A stretch of 64,000 bases of DNA from UBA10677 sp045532295 (GCA_045532295.1 JAZSFP010000014.1:85934-149933), one strand, 5' to 3'; counted from the first letter of the stretch, positions 9,351-16,972 are shown. The notes: generated by a model from the letters alone, not told the origin. Made by a program: numbers and translations.

Positions 9351-10559
9351 TTAATTCTTTTTGCGGAGGATATCGCCGGCACTTAGGGGGAGGGTGGTAT
9401 AAAGTTTTACGATTTGTTTTACTAAGAACGCGTCTTGGATTTGTTCGCCCTTTTCGTTTTCCATACGCTCGACTATGATTTTTGCGTTATGGTTAGCGGA
9501 GGGAGAAAGCACTTCAAGTTCGTCGCCCACTTTAAATCGATTGCGCATCTCTACTATTATTCCGCCGTCGAAGGTGTCTTTAACGAGGGCAATAAAGTCG
9601 TAGTTTTGCTTGGGCTTTGAGGTTTCGTAGCACTCGTTATTCTTGGTATCGCCAAGATAAAATCCCGTGCAGTACATTCTATGCGAAGGCTTTTTAAGAT
9701 CTTCGATGATATCGTTGGGGCAAGTAAATTTACCCTCCGATTTTTGATATATATCTATTGCTCTGCGATATGCGTTTACGACGGAGGCTACATAGTAAGC
9801 GGTCTTTACTCTGCCTTCGATTTTGAACGAAGTTACGCCTGCGGAGGCGAGCGCGTCGATATGCTCGACCATATTCATATCCTTACTATTTAGGATATAA
9901 GTGCCTCGCTCGTCTTCCATAATTTCCATTTCATCCGTTCTATTTTTCTCGCGAATAAAATACTCCCAACGGCAACTTTGAGCGCACTCGCCACTGTTTC
10001 CACTTCTGCCCGTTAAAAAGTTACTTAGAAGGCATCTACCCGAATAGGATATACACATTGCGCCGTGAACGAACGCCTCAAGTTCGATATCGCTCGGAAT
10101 ATAGTCGCGGATTTTTTTAATTTCTGGTAAGGATAATTCGCGAGAAAGAACGAGCCTCTTAAAGCCCATATTTACGTATTCCATTGCGGAATATTTATTA
10201 GTTAAGTTGGCTTGCGTACTCAAATGGAGGGGTACGTGGGGCGCGAATTTCTTGATTTTGGACGCTACGCCTATATCGGAGACTATTGCTCCGTCGGGAC
10301 GGATTTTATCAAGTTCAGTCAAAAATTCGTCCATTTCGTCAAAATCGGCGTCGTGAGCGAAAATGTTTATAGTAATATAAACTTTCTTATTGAGTTTGTG
10401 GCAATACTCTACCGCGCTTTTAAGTTCGTCAAGCGAAAAGTTATCGGCAAAGGCGCGTAGTCCGTATTTTTTATAGGCTAAATACACTGCATCCGCGCCA
10501 AAGTAGATTGCAGTTTTTAGTCTTTCAAGGTTGCCTGCCGGGGCAAGTAGTTCTATCAT
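9351..10559 (-). CDS. trhP: U32-family tRNA uridine-34 hydroxylation protein (TrhP/YrrO-like)
   Basis: Opens MIELLAPAGNLERLK and contains the U32 signature EAFVHGAMC...GRCLLS (around residues 161-179), with four cysteines (two in the signature, two in GECAQSC) that in this family ligate an iron-sulphur cluster. TrhP proteins make 5-hydroxyuridine at tRNA position 34 from prephenate. Assignment is supported by context: the gene directly upstream encodes TrmR, the enzyme that methylates that product, as in the yrrM-yrrN-yrrO cluster of Bacillus. Only one U32 protein is present here, whereas Bacillus has two. I prefer ATG 10559 with AGGTG 8 nt upstream; a GTG at 10571 directly abutting the trmR stop is possible. 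A collagenase-type peptidase annotation is the old family name and is unlikely. Confidence 0.88.
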   Translation of the reverse strand: MIELLAPAGNLERLKTAIYFGADAVYLAYKKYGLRAFADNFSLDELKSAVEYCHKLNKKVYITINIFAHDADFDEMDEFLTELDKIRPDGAIVSDIGVASKIKKFAPHVPLHLSTQANLTNKYSAMEYVNMGFKRLVLSRELSLPEIKKIRDYIPSDIELEAFVHGAMCISYSGRCLLSNFLTGRSGNSGECAQSCRWEYFIREKNRTDEMEIMEDERGTYILNSKDMNMVEHIDALASAGVTSFKIEGRVKTAYYVASVVNAYRRAIDIYQKSEGKFTCPNDIIEDLKKPSHRMYCTGFYLGDTKNNECYETSKPKQNYDFIALVKDTFDGGIIVEMRNRFKVGDELEVLSPSANHNAKIIVERMENEKGEQIQDAFLVKQIVKLYTTLPLSAGDILRKKN

Positions 10560-10571
10560 TTTACTTTTCAC

Positions 10572-11216
10572 CTATCCTTTTTTTATGCTTAAACTCATTC
10601 CGTCGCCAACGGGAAGAATACTCGTAGTAAAATTCTCGTCGTCACGAAGAGCGCATAAAAATTTATCAAGTCCGTTTATTATAGTGGATTTACTCTTTTG
10701 CGTTTCGGTCTCGCCCGTTACCATACCGTTATAAAGCACGTTGTCGCAAAGCAATACGCCTCCGTTTTTTAACATTTTTTTTAGGTGCGGAAGGTATTCG
10801 ATATAACGGGTTTTCGGTCCATCCATAAAGATAAAGTCGAACTGCCCGTCTATAAGGGGGACGATTTCACTTGCGTCTCCTACGAAAAGCGTTACTCTAT
10901 CGCTAAGCCCTGCTCGAGCAAAATATTCCTTTGCTTTTTGGGCAGTGTCTTCCTTGATTTCTATGGTGTAGAGTTTTTCGCCACCGTTTTTTAAGATGAT
11001 TTGCGAACTGTATCCTATTGCCGTGCCGATTTCCAAAGTTTTTTGGGGCTTTACGAGCATAACGATTTGCTTTAAAAAGGCGGAGGACTCGGGTAATAGT
11101 ACGGGTATAAAATGCTCGTCGGCATACTCGGTCATTTCTTTAAGTAATTCGTCGCGCTCATCAGCAAGATGCTCACGGATATACTCTGAAGCAATTGATG
11201 GTGTCTTAAATGCCAT
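10572..11216 (-). CDS. trmR: tRNA 5-hydroxyuridine O-methyltransferase (TrmR/YrrM-like)
   Basis: A 214-residue SAM-dependent class I O-methyltransferase of the catechol/caffeoyl-CoA type. The SAM site LEIGTAIGYSSQIIL is at residues about 60-75, with YTIEIKED, FIFMDGPK (metal-binding Asp) and LLCDNVLYNGMV after it. In Bacillus the orthologue YrrM/TrmR converts 5-hydroxyuridine-34 to 5-methoxyuridine in tRNAs reading U/A/G-ending codons. Its position between rnj (2-bp gap) and trhP supports that role over a small-molecule methyltransferase. It lacks its own promoter and would be expressed with rnj. Length is normal for the family. Confidence 0.85.
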   Translation of the reverse strand: MAFKTPSIASEYIREHLADERDELLKEMTEYADEHFIPVLLPESSAFLKQIVMLVKPQKTLEIGTAIGYSSQIILKNGGEKLYTIEIKEDTAQKAKEYFARAGLSDRVTLFVGDASEIVPLIDGQFDFIFMDGPKTRYIEYLPHLKKMLKNGGVLLCDNVLYNGMVTGETETQKSKSTIINGLDKFLCALRDDENFTTSILPVGDGMSLSIKKG

Positions 11217-11218
11217 AA

Positions 11219-12892
11219 TTAGTATTCCATTATTACGGGGATAATCATCGGGTTACGGCGAGTGCGTTTATAAAAGAGGTTTTTAAGTTCTTTTCTTATT
11301 GAGTTTTTAACGCCCGTCCACTCTTCTACGCCCTTCAGATCAATATTTGAAAGCGCGTTTCTTAAGACTTCTTTTGCCTCCGTTACTATCTTTTCGGACT
11401 CGTCTTTAGTGTACATAAATCCTCTTGAAGTGATGTCCACTCCAAAGATTTCTCCGCTAAGCGAATTGATACCAACTACCGCTACGATCATACCGTCTTC
11501 GGCAAGGTGTTTACGGTCACGAAGTACCGTACTTCCAACGTCGCCAACGCCAAGACCGTCCACTAAAAGACAGCCCGATGGCACGGAATCTGCATAACGT
11601 ATGCTATTTTTCGTGACAAGAGCCACGTTTCCGATATCAGTTATAATGATATTTGAAGAGGGCGTTCCCATCTTTACGGCAAGTTCGGCGTGCTTTTGAA
11701 GATGACGGCGTTCACCGTGAACGGGAATAAAGAATTTGGGTTTAATGAGCGAGTGGATAAGTTTTATTTCATCTTGACAAGCGTGACCGGAGGCGTGAAT
11801 TTCGGCAAGGCTTTCGTAAATTACCTTTGCGCCACGGCGGTAGAGGTTGTTGATAACGTTATAAACCATACGCTCGTTGCCGGGAATAGGCGATGCGGAT
11901 ATAATTACCGTATCGTTAAAACCGATATTGATTTTGGGATACTCGTCACTTGCAATGCGGGCAAGCGCGCTCATAGGCTCACCCTGACTTCCCGTTGCGA
12001 TTATGCAAAGGTTTCTATCGTCTTCTTTATTGATTTGTTCTATGTCGATAATTTGGTTTTTGTCAAGTTTGAGTTCACCGATACTGCCTGCGTACTCAAC
12101 GATATTTATCATACTTCTACCCGCAAAAGCCACTTTTCTCTTGTAGCGTTTTGCTATGTCGAGAATTTGCTGAAGTCGGTGGATATTCGACGCGAAAGTC
12201 GCGATGAAAATTCGTCTTTCAGGGTTCTCGGCAAAAATATGGTTAAGCGAGTCGCCTACTCTACTTTCGCTCATACTTGAGCCTGCGCGTTCAATGTTCG
12301 TGCTTTCAGCAAGAAGTAAGAGTACGCCTTTTTGTCCGATTTCGGATATACGGCGAAGGTCGATGAGGTTGCCGTCGATAGGGGTAAAGTCTACCTTAAA
12401 GTCGCCCGTATGGAATACTACGCCGATAGGGGTGGTTATACAGAGCGCGCAACTGCCTGCAATGGAGTGGCTTACCTTTACGAACTCGACTTTGAAGTTA
12501 TTGCCGATTTCCACTACGCTTTTTTGTTTGATTACGTTGAGGTTGCCCTCTACTTTTTGCTCGCGAAGTTTAGCGTCTACGAGCGCAAGCGTGAGTTTCG
12601 TTCCGTAAACAGGAACGGGGATATCTTTCAAAAAGTACGGGAGCGCGCCTATGTGGTCTTCGTGACCGTGGGTAAGCACTACCGCTTTTACTTTGTCTTT
12701 ATTAGCGAGAAGATAGTTATAGTCGGGGATTACGAGGTCTACACCGGGCATATCTCCACCGGGGAAGGTGTCGCCACAGTCGATTACGATGATTTCGTCC
12801 TCGTACTCGAGCGCCGTCATATTTTTACCTATTTCGCCTACTCCGCCCAAAAATACTACTTTGAGCGCTGATTCGTCAATGTTTCTACGCAA
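11219..12892 (-). CDS. rnj: ribonuclease J
   Basis: Metallo-β-lactamase/β-CASP ribonuclease with 5'-3' exo- and endonuclease activity in mRNA decay and rRNA maturation. The Zn motif HGHEDHIGAL lies at residues 75-84, HTGDFKVD follows, and the β-CASP and C-terminal parts (HASGHACQDEI, PVHGERRHL) are complete. I choose TTG at 12892 (557 aa) because GGAGG lies 6 nt upstream and the predicted protein then starts where RNase J proteins do; an upstream ATG at 12949 adds 19 unconserved residues. First gene of a three-gene run with trmR and trhP. The 5' leader is about 140 nt with no structure I can assign. Confidence 0.95.
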   Translation of the reverse strand: MRRNIDESALKVVFLGGVGEIGKNMTALEYEDEIIVIDCGDTFPGGDMPGVDLVIPDYNYLLANKDKVKAVVLTHGHEDHIGALPYFLKDIPVPVYGTKLTLALVDAKLREQKVEGNLNVIKQKSVVEIGNNFKVEFVKVSHSIAGSCALCITTPIGVVFHTGDFKVDFTPIDGNLIDLRRISEIGQKGVLLLLAESTNIERAGSSMSESRVGDSLNHIFAENPERRIFIATFASNIHRLQQILDIAKRYKRKVAFAGRSMINIVEYAGSIGELKLDKNQIIDIEQINKEDDRNLCIIATGSQGEPMSALARIASDEYPKINIGFNDTVIISASPIPGNERMVYNVINNLYRRGAKVIYESLAEIHASGHACQDEIKLIHSLIKPKFFIPVHGERRHLQKHAELAVKMGTPSSNIIITDIGNVALVTKNSIRYADSVPSGCLLVDGLGVGDVGSTVLRDRKHLAEDGMIVAVVGINSLSGEIFGVDITSRGFMYTKDESEKIVTEAKEVLRNALSNIDLKGVEEWTGVKNSIRKELKNLFYKRTRRNPMIIPVIMEY

Positions 12893-13042
12893 TTTATACC
12901 TCCAAGTAAGAGTTTTTAACACGAAAATTCTATTCGGTTTTCTTGACAACGAAAAACTGACGCAGGCATAGCCTAACGAAAATTCCGCGATAAGATGCCG
13001 AATTTAAAAACCCTTCAATTAAGTTTAATGTTTTCTATTTAT

Positions 13043-13071
13043 ATTATACAAGATTGCGAAGAAATTGACAA
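13043..13071 (-). promoter_or_regulatory. σA promoter of rnj-trmR-trhP
   Basis: Minus-strand TTGTCA (13066-13071), 17-bp spacer, perfect TATAAT (13043-13048). Implies a leader of about 140 nt before the rnj TTG start. Confidence 0.82.
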
Positions 13072-13086
13072 CCGTTTTTGCGGTAT

Positions 13087-14055
13087 TTATGGGAAAATTA
13101 TACGATTATTTTGAAAGAGTTCGGGGTTTTTCGACGGGATTTTGCAGGGAATACTATAATTTTCACCGATGATGCGTCCAAAGTGTTTGCCCGTTACCGT
13201 CGCTCCGTCCAAAATTACGCACTCGTCCACTTCCGCGCTCGAGGCTATGCGAACGTTATTTCCTATAATTGAGCGTCTTACTTTGCCTAAAATTATGGTG
13301 TTTTTACCCACGAGGTTGCTGTTGCGTTTGCTTGGCTCGATTACTTTTGAAGGCAGACTTGGATAAAAGCCTCCGTTTAGAAGATGGAAGTTTTCGTTAT
13401 AGTAGGAATTTATATCGCCTACGTCGCACCAGTAGCCGTCGTGGATATAGGCGTTTAAGCCGTTACCCACGAGCGAGGGAAAGAGGTTGCGAGAAAAGTC
13501 GAAAGGGACTTTATCGGGGATTAGCGAAAGGACGCTTTTGTTTACGATATATACGCCCGTGTTTACGAGGTTGCCGTAAACGGAGGTTTTAGGCTTTTCC
13601 ACGAACCCCGTTATTTTGTTCTCGTTTAGTCTTACGACGCCGTAGAGCGAGGGATTTTGAACGGTGGTTACCGCCATAGTTACGAGCGCGTTGCTCCTTT
13701 CGTGTTCCCACGCCATACGCTCGAGGTCAATATTCGATATTCCGTCTCCGCTGATGACGAGAAAGGTTTCGTCGAGCATATTTTGAGCAAGTTTGACCGC
13801 GCCTGCAGTACCAAGAGGTTTCGTTTCGTGGGAATAACTTACCTCTATTCCTCGGTAACTATCGCATAAGGATTTTACTATTTCGGGTTTATAGGCGAGC
13901 GTAAATACCGCGCGGTTTATCCCGAAAGCGTTTATATGCGATATTACGTAGTCAAGCACGGGGCGGTTTGCGAGCGGAAGACAGGGCTTGGGGCAGTTTT
14001 CAGTTAACGGCGCAAGTCTGCTCCCTACTCCGCCCGATAATACTATTGCGTTCAT
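13087..14055 (-). CDS. NDP-sugar pyrophosphorylase-like nucleotidyltransferase
   Basis: A 322-residue enzyme of the sugar-1-phosphate nucleotidyltransferase family. The N-terminal signature GGVGSRLAPLT...PKPCLPLANRP is intact, SGDGISNIDL carries the metal-binding Asp, and VEKPKT and NTGVYI complete the active site. A short left-handed β-helix follows (residues about 235-300: GKNTIILGKVRRSIIGNNV and similar hexad repeats). Such proteins make GDP-mannose, UDP- or dTDP-glucose for wall glycans; the base and sugar cannot be decided here. AAAAGGAG precedes the ATG. No partner glycan genes are adjacent, so it may be a stand-alone supplier or regulatory homologue. No clear terminator follows; the rnj promoter begins 16 bp upstream of its stop side. 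Confidence 0.88.
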   Translation of the reverse strand: MNAIVLSGGVGSRLAPLTENCPKPCLPLANRPVLDYVISHINAFGINRAVFTLAYKPEIVKSLCDSYRGIEVSYSHETKPLGTAGAVKLAQNMLDETFLVISGDGISNIDLERMAWEHERSNALVTMAVTTVQNPSLYGVVRLNENKITGFVEKPKTSVYGNLVNTGVYIVNKSVLSLIPDKVPFDFSRNLFPSLVGNGLNAYIHDGYWCDVGDINSYYNENFHLLNGGFYPSLPSKVIEPSKRNSNLVGKNTIILGKVRRSIIGNNVRIASSAEVDECVILDGATVTGKHFGRIIGENYSIPCKIPSKNPELFQNNRIIFP

Positions 14056-14112
14056 AATTTACTCCTTTTGTTTTCTTAATGGTATTATTTGGAAAAAAGG
14101 AAAAATTATGTA

Positions 14113-14141
14113 AAAGAAAACCCCTTGCTCTTAACAAGGGG
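14113..14141 (-). terminator. terminator of the 105-residue membrane protein gene
   Basis: Minus-strand stem CCCCTTG/CAAGGGG (14121-14141) followed by TTTTCTTTT, 10 bp after the stop codon. Confidence 0.85.
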
Positions 14142-14150
14142 CTTGAGGGC

Positions 14151-14468
14151 TTAGAAAAGCGGTTTGCATTTTTCAGTAACTTGTTTAGGTTTGTCTTGTG
14201 GTATAGCCGTAGCGTTTAGTTTATTTGCGATTTTGTCCGTATTCTCTACTAAGCGAGCAAAAGCGCAAATCAAGAACGAAGCGATTGACAAAATGAAGCA
14301 AACTACGAACGACAATATAATAGCAAAAGTCCAAGCGGTTACCGGGTCAGTAGATTTGCTGAAAAATATGATACTCATTATAAACAATATACTCGTGATA
14401 ATAACGTCAATCACAAATAAAATTTTTCCCATTCTTTTTAAGTTTTGTGCAATTTCTTCATCAAACAT
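14151..14468 (-). CDS. small two-helix membrane protein, divergent from HTH regulator
   Basis: A 105-residue protein I do not recognise. An N-terminal amphipathic start (FDEEIAQNLKRMGK) leads into two hydrophobic segments at residues about 15-36 and 44-70, followed by a polar tail, so it should sit in the cytoplasmic membrane with both ends on the same side. It has a perfect consensus promoter whose spacer contains a palindrome, and a small XRE-type regulator is transcribed in the opposite direction from the same region. The arrangement suggests the regulator represses this gene. It could be a stress, toxin-like or immunity-type membrane protein; nothing in the sequence decides this. AAAAAGGAG precedes the ATG. 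Confidence 0.72.
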   Translation of the reverse strand: MFDEEIAQNLKRMGKILFVIDVIITSILFIMSIIFFSKSTDPVTAWTFAIILSFVVCFILSIASFLICAFARLVENTDKIANKLNATAIPQDKPKQVTEKCKPLF

Positions 14469-14500
14469 TTCTTTTTTTCTCCTTTTTATGTAATAATAAT

Positions 14501-14529
14501 ATTATATCAGGTCTTTTGACCTATGTCAA
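14501..14529 (-). promoter_or_regulatory. consensus promoter with palindromic operator in its spacer
   Basis: Minus strand TTGACA (14524-14529), exactly 17 bp, TATAAT (14501-14506). The spacer holds the palindrome AGGTCAAAAGACCT (14509-14522). A second, imperfect copy (AGGTCAAAAGTCTT, 14528-14541) lies 19 bp away and reaches the start region of the divergent regulator gene. Two helical-turn-spaced sites are what a dimeric HTH repressor would use. Confidence 0.75.
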
Positions 14530-14562
14530 GACTTTTGACCTAAAATAGTATATAATTTTTTT

Positions 14563-14757
14563 ATGGTATATATTGAAGTGATAAAACAAATAATGATTGA
14601 GAACAATTTAAGTCAGCAAAAACTTGCCGACGCTTTAGGGGTAAATCAAACTACGGTAAGTCAATGGTTGCTTGGGAAGAAAAAACCCGGGTACGATAGC
14701 ATTGCTCTTCTATGCAAAAAGTTTGATATTGAACCTAACGATTTGTTTGAATTGTAA
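14563..14757 (+). CDS. XRE-family HTH regulator, 64 aa
   Basis: A minimal Cro/CI-type DNA-binding protein: a five-helix HTH fold with LSQQKLADALGVNQTTVSQW (residues about 15-34) as the DNA-reading unit and GKKKPGYDSIALLCKKFDIEPNDLFEL closing the domain. No ligand or dimerisation domain is present. There is no Shine-Dalgarno site, and a TATAAT (14551-14556) ends only 6 nt before the ATG, so the mRNA may be leaderless. It faces the small membrane protein gene across the shared operators and probably represses both. A perfect terminator follows within a few bases of the stop. Target assignment is inference from geometry. Confidence 0.85.
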   Translation: MVYIEVIKQIMIENNLSQQKLADALGVNQTTVSQWLLGKKKPGYDSIALLCKKFDIEPNDLFEL

Positions 14758-14760
14758 GAA

Positions 14761-14793
14761 AAAACCGCATACGTATGCGGTTTTTTTGTTTTT
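14761..14793 (+). terminator. terminator of HTH regulator gene
   Basis: Perfect stem AAACCGCATAC/GTATGCGGTTT with T-run, immediately after the stop codon. Confidence 0.9.
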
Positions 14794-14901
14794 TAGATAC
14801 ACTCTACTCGCTTGCGCTCGGTATATACGTCGACCAGCAAAAAGGTTATATTTACTTGGGAGATTCTATCACTTCGCCTACGGCTCGTTCCAGAATGACA
14901 C

Positions 14902-15003
14902 GACCAAGGCGGTACGCTACTCTCCTCGGCTAAGGACACTTGACCAAGGCGGTACGCTACTCTCCTCGGCTAAGGGCACTTGACCAAGGCGGTACGCTAC
15001 GCT
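14902..15003. repeat. 40-bp tandem repeat, about 2.5 copies
   Basis: Units begin at 14902, 14942 and 14982 with GACCAAGGCGGTACGCTAC; the first two full units differ at one position (GGACACTT vs GGGCACTT). The array follows a CTACGGCTCGTTCCAGAATG stretch similar to other intergenic pieces in the window. It occupies the gene-free interval 14794-15050, in which I see no convincing gene. Confidence 0.9.
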
Positions 15004-15052
15004 CCAGAATAACGTCCACGGCACGCGTGTTGGGGGCGTACAACGATAAGAT

Positions 15053-15084
15053 AAACAAAAATACTCCGATTGCTCGGAGTATTT
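15053..15084 (-). terminator. terminator downstream of pgk
   Basis: Stem AAAATACTCCGA/TCGGAGTATTTT (15057-15084) with T-rich tract on the minus strand, about 135 bp after the pgk stop; the dispersed hairpin repeat lies between. Confidence 0.75.
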
Positions 15085-15130
15085 TGTAGTCGTTTGGCGT
15101 TAGAAAATACAAGCAAGACGCGAAAGTGAT

Positions 15131-15201
15131 TTGAGTTTGGGTATGAGTGTACAAAGACGTACTCGATTGCCCAAACGAAAATCTACTGACAAAGTATTGC
15201 G
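15131..15201. repeat. dispersed intergenic hairpin repeat, copy A (downstream of pgk)
   Basis: Core TATGAGTGTACAAAGACGTA at 15142-15161 is shared exactly with the copy at 36051-36131. Outer arms GTTTGGG (15135-15141) and CCCAAAC (15170-15176) pair, with an inner GAGT/ACTC pairing. A conserved flank ACAAAGTATTGCG follows. Sits directly 3' of pgk. Confidence 0.85.
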
Positions 15202-15220
15202 TAGTATTTTGTAGCCAAAA

Positions 15221-16528
15221 TTATTCGTTGTCGTTAAGGCAAGCAATACCGGGAAGAACTTTACCTTCGAGGTATTCAAGGGACGCGCCACCACCGGTAG
15301 AGATGTGGGTTACCTTGTCTGCAAAGCCAAGTTGAGCAACTGCTGCTGCGGAGTCGCCACCACCGATGATGGTGATTGCGCCGTCGTTATCAGCGAGCGC
15401 TTGAGCGATTGCGCGAGTACCTACTGCGAACTTCTCCATTTCGAATACGCCCATAGGTCCGTTCCAAACGACCGTTTTTGCGTTTGCGATTTCCTCTGCG
15501 TAGAGAGCAACGGTCTTAGGACCGATATCGAGGCCTTCCCAGTCAGCAGGGATATCGCCTTCAACGATTTGGGTATTAGCGTCGGGAGCGAACTTGTCTG
15601 CGATTACGTTATCAACGGGGAGAAGGAGTTTAATGCCCTTATCCTTTGCTTTAGCCATAAGTTCTTTTGCAAGTTCGATTTTGTCTTCTTCAAGAAGTGA
15701 GTTGCCTACTTCGTAGCCGAGAGCCTTACGGAAGGTATAAGCCATACCGCCACCGATGATAAGGCTGTCGCACTTGTCGATGAGGGACTTAATAACTTCA
15801 ATCTTGTCGCTTACTTTAGCGCCACCGAGGATTGCAACGAAGGGGCGAACGGGGTTCTCCACTGCTCCGCCGAGGAATTTAAGTTCCTTCTCGATAAGGA
15901 AACCGCTTACTGCAACGGGCGCAAAGCCGTACTGAACGATACCTGCGGTGGTTGCGTGAGCGCGGTGAGCAGTACCGAACGCGTCGTTTACGTATACGTC
16001 ACAGAATTGAGCGAGTTTTCTGCAAAGTTCTTCGCTGTTCTTCTCTTCGCCTGCGTCGAAACGAGTGTTCTCTAAAAGAACGATTTCGCCTTCCTTGAGC
16101 GCGGATACTTTTGCTTGAGCGTCCTCGCCTACGATATCGGTTGCAAAAGTTACTTTGCCGTCAAGAAGTTCGTTAAGACGGTCTGCAACGGGCTTAAGAG
16201 TGAACTTTTTGGGGTCTTTCTTCTTTGCCTTTTCGATATACTCGGCTTTTGCCGCTGCCTGCTCGCTTTCGGGAAGGGCTGCAACTGCTTTCTTCTCTTT
16301 CTTGGTAAGTCCAAAACCTTCGGTGAAGATGTTGTGGGGCTTGCCCATATGCGAACAAAGGATGAGTTTTGCGCCCTTTTCCATTAAGTACTTAATGGTA
16401 GGAAGCGCGCCCATAATTCTGTTCTCGTCGGTAATGTTGCCGTTCTCGTCAAGGGGAACGTTAAAATCGCAACGAACGAGGACTTTCTTTCCTTTTACTT
16501 CGATGTCTCTTACGGTCTTCTTGTTCAT
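15221..16528 (-). CDS. pgk: phosphoglycerate kinase
   Basis: Glycolytic enzyme converting 1,3-bisphosphoglycerate and ADP to 3-phosphoglycerate and ATP in the cytosol. The N-terminal RCDFNVPLDENGNI, the SHMGKP loop, and the C-terminal nucleotide-binding GPMGVFE and GGGDSAAAVAQLG are present. At 435 residues it is longer than the usual 390-400: residues about 65-106, right after SHMGKP, form a lysine- and alanine-rich insertion before FTLKPVADRLNELL. Similar insertions are known in some clostridial enzymes. AAGGAG precedes the ATG, and a promoter with 17-bp spacing lies upstream. No gapdh or tpi gene is adjacent. Assignment is secure. Confidence 0.98.
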   Translation of the reverse strand: MNKKTVRDIEVKGKKVLVRCDFNVPLDENGNITDENRIMGALPTIKYLMEKGAKLILCSHMGKPHNIFTEGFGLTKKEKKAVAALPESEQAAAKAEYIEKAKKKDPKKFTLKPVADRLNELLDGKVTFATDIVGEDAQAKVSALKEGEIVLLENTRFDAGEEKNSEELCRKLAQFCDVYVNDAFGTAHRAHATTAGIVQYGFAPVAVSGFLIEKELKFLGGAVENPVRPFVAILGGAKVSDKIEVIKSLIDKCDSLIIGGGMAYTFRKALGYEVGNSLLEEDKIELAKELMAKAKDKGIKLLLPVDNVIADKFAPDANTQIVEGDIPADWEGLDIGPKTVALYAEEIANAKTVVWNGPMGVFEMEKFAVGTRAIAQALADNDGAITIIGGGDSAAAVAQLGFADKVTHISTGGGASLEYLEGKVLPGIACLNDNE

Positions 16529-16566
16529 AATTTGTACTCCTTATGAAAAATATTTTTTCCTTATAT

Positions 16567-16595
16567 ATTTTAATCTTTCAAACAATTTTAGTCAA
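16567..16595 (-). promoter_or_regulatory. promoter of pgk
   Basis: Minus-strand TTGACT (16590-16595), 17-bp spacer, TAAAAT (16567-16572). Confidence 0.68.
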
Positions 16596-16654
16596 GTCTT
16601 TTCGTACACTTATCAATAGAATTAAAAAAATATTTTAAAACTGCCCCTTTTTGC

Positions 16655-16683
16655 TTGCATATTTCTTTTTTTTATGATATTAT
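16655..16683 (+). promoter_or_regulatory. promoter of tRNA-Glu
   Basis: TTGCAT (16655-16660), 17-bp spacer, TATTAT (16678-16683), about 20 bp before the mature tRNA 5' end. Confidence 0.6.
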
Positions 16684-16703
16684 ATATGCGTTCGCAAGAA
16701 TAT

Positions 16704-16778
16704 GCCACTATAGTCTAGCGGTTAGGACGTTGGCCTCTCACGCCGAAAACAGGGGTTCGATTCCCCTTAGTGGTACCA
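16704..16778 (+). tRNA. tRNA-Glu (CUC), CCA encoded
   Basis: 75 nt. The acceptor stem GCCACTA pairs with TAGTGGT (first pair G-U). The anticodon loop is CTCTCAC, giving anticodon CUC (codon GAG). The T-loop block GGTTCGATTCC is present, and ACCA is genomically encoded. Its promoter lies upstream and a terminator 5 bp downstream, so it is transcribed alone. The last 18 nt recur at 16909-16926. Confidence 0.96.
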
Positions 16779-16783
16779 AAAGA

Positions 16784-16817
16784 AAACGGATACTGTTTAG
16801 TATCCGTTTTTCTTTTT
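16784..16817 (+). terminator. terminator of tRNA-Glu
   Basis: Perfect stem AAACGGATACT/AGTATCCGTTT with following TTCTTTTT. Confidence 0.9.
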
Positions 16818-16908
16818 ACCCGTGGAGAAGAGAACTCAAAACCAACGGTTTTGATTGTTCGCTCAGCCGAGCCTACGAAGTAGGCGAACGCCACGAGCAA
16901 CGCGAGTA

Positions 16909-16926
16909 TTCCCCTTAGTGGTACCA
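16909..16926 (+). repeat. 18-bp exact duplicate of the tRNA-Glu 3' end
   Basis: TTCCCCTTAGTGGTACCA is identical to 16761-16778. A second terminator-like hairpin (16929-16956) follows it, mirroring the tRNA plus terminator arrangement. A weaker third copy (TTCCCCCTTAGT) lies at 17063-17074. Confidence 0.9.
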
Positions 16927-16928
16927 CA

Positions 16929-16956
16929 AACCCCCACCAAAACAGGTGGGGGTTTT
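16929..16956 (+). terminator. second terminator-like hairpin after the duplicated tRNA end
   Basis: Stem AACCCCCACC/GGTGGGGGTT with only four T residues, directly after the duplicated CCA. No transcribed gene precedes it other than the tRNA. Confidence 0.6.
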
Positions 16957-16972
16957 CGTATCACACGGGGAA

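Noticed and set aside
14509..14541. CtsR boxes (AGGTCAAA heptads)
   Set aside because: The two AGGTCAAA copies are 19 bp apart and form palindromes, while CtsR sites are direct heptads with a 3-bp spacer; no heat-shock gene is adjacent.
14902..15003. Possible CRISPR array
   Set aside because: The units are directly tandem with no unique spacers between them and no cas genes are near.
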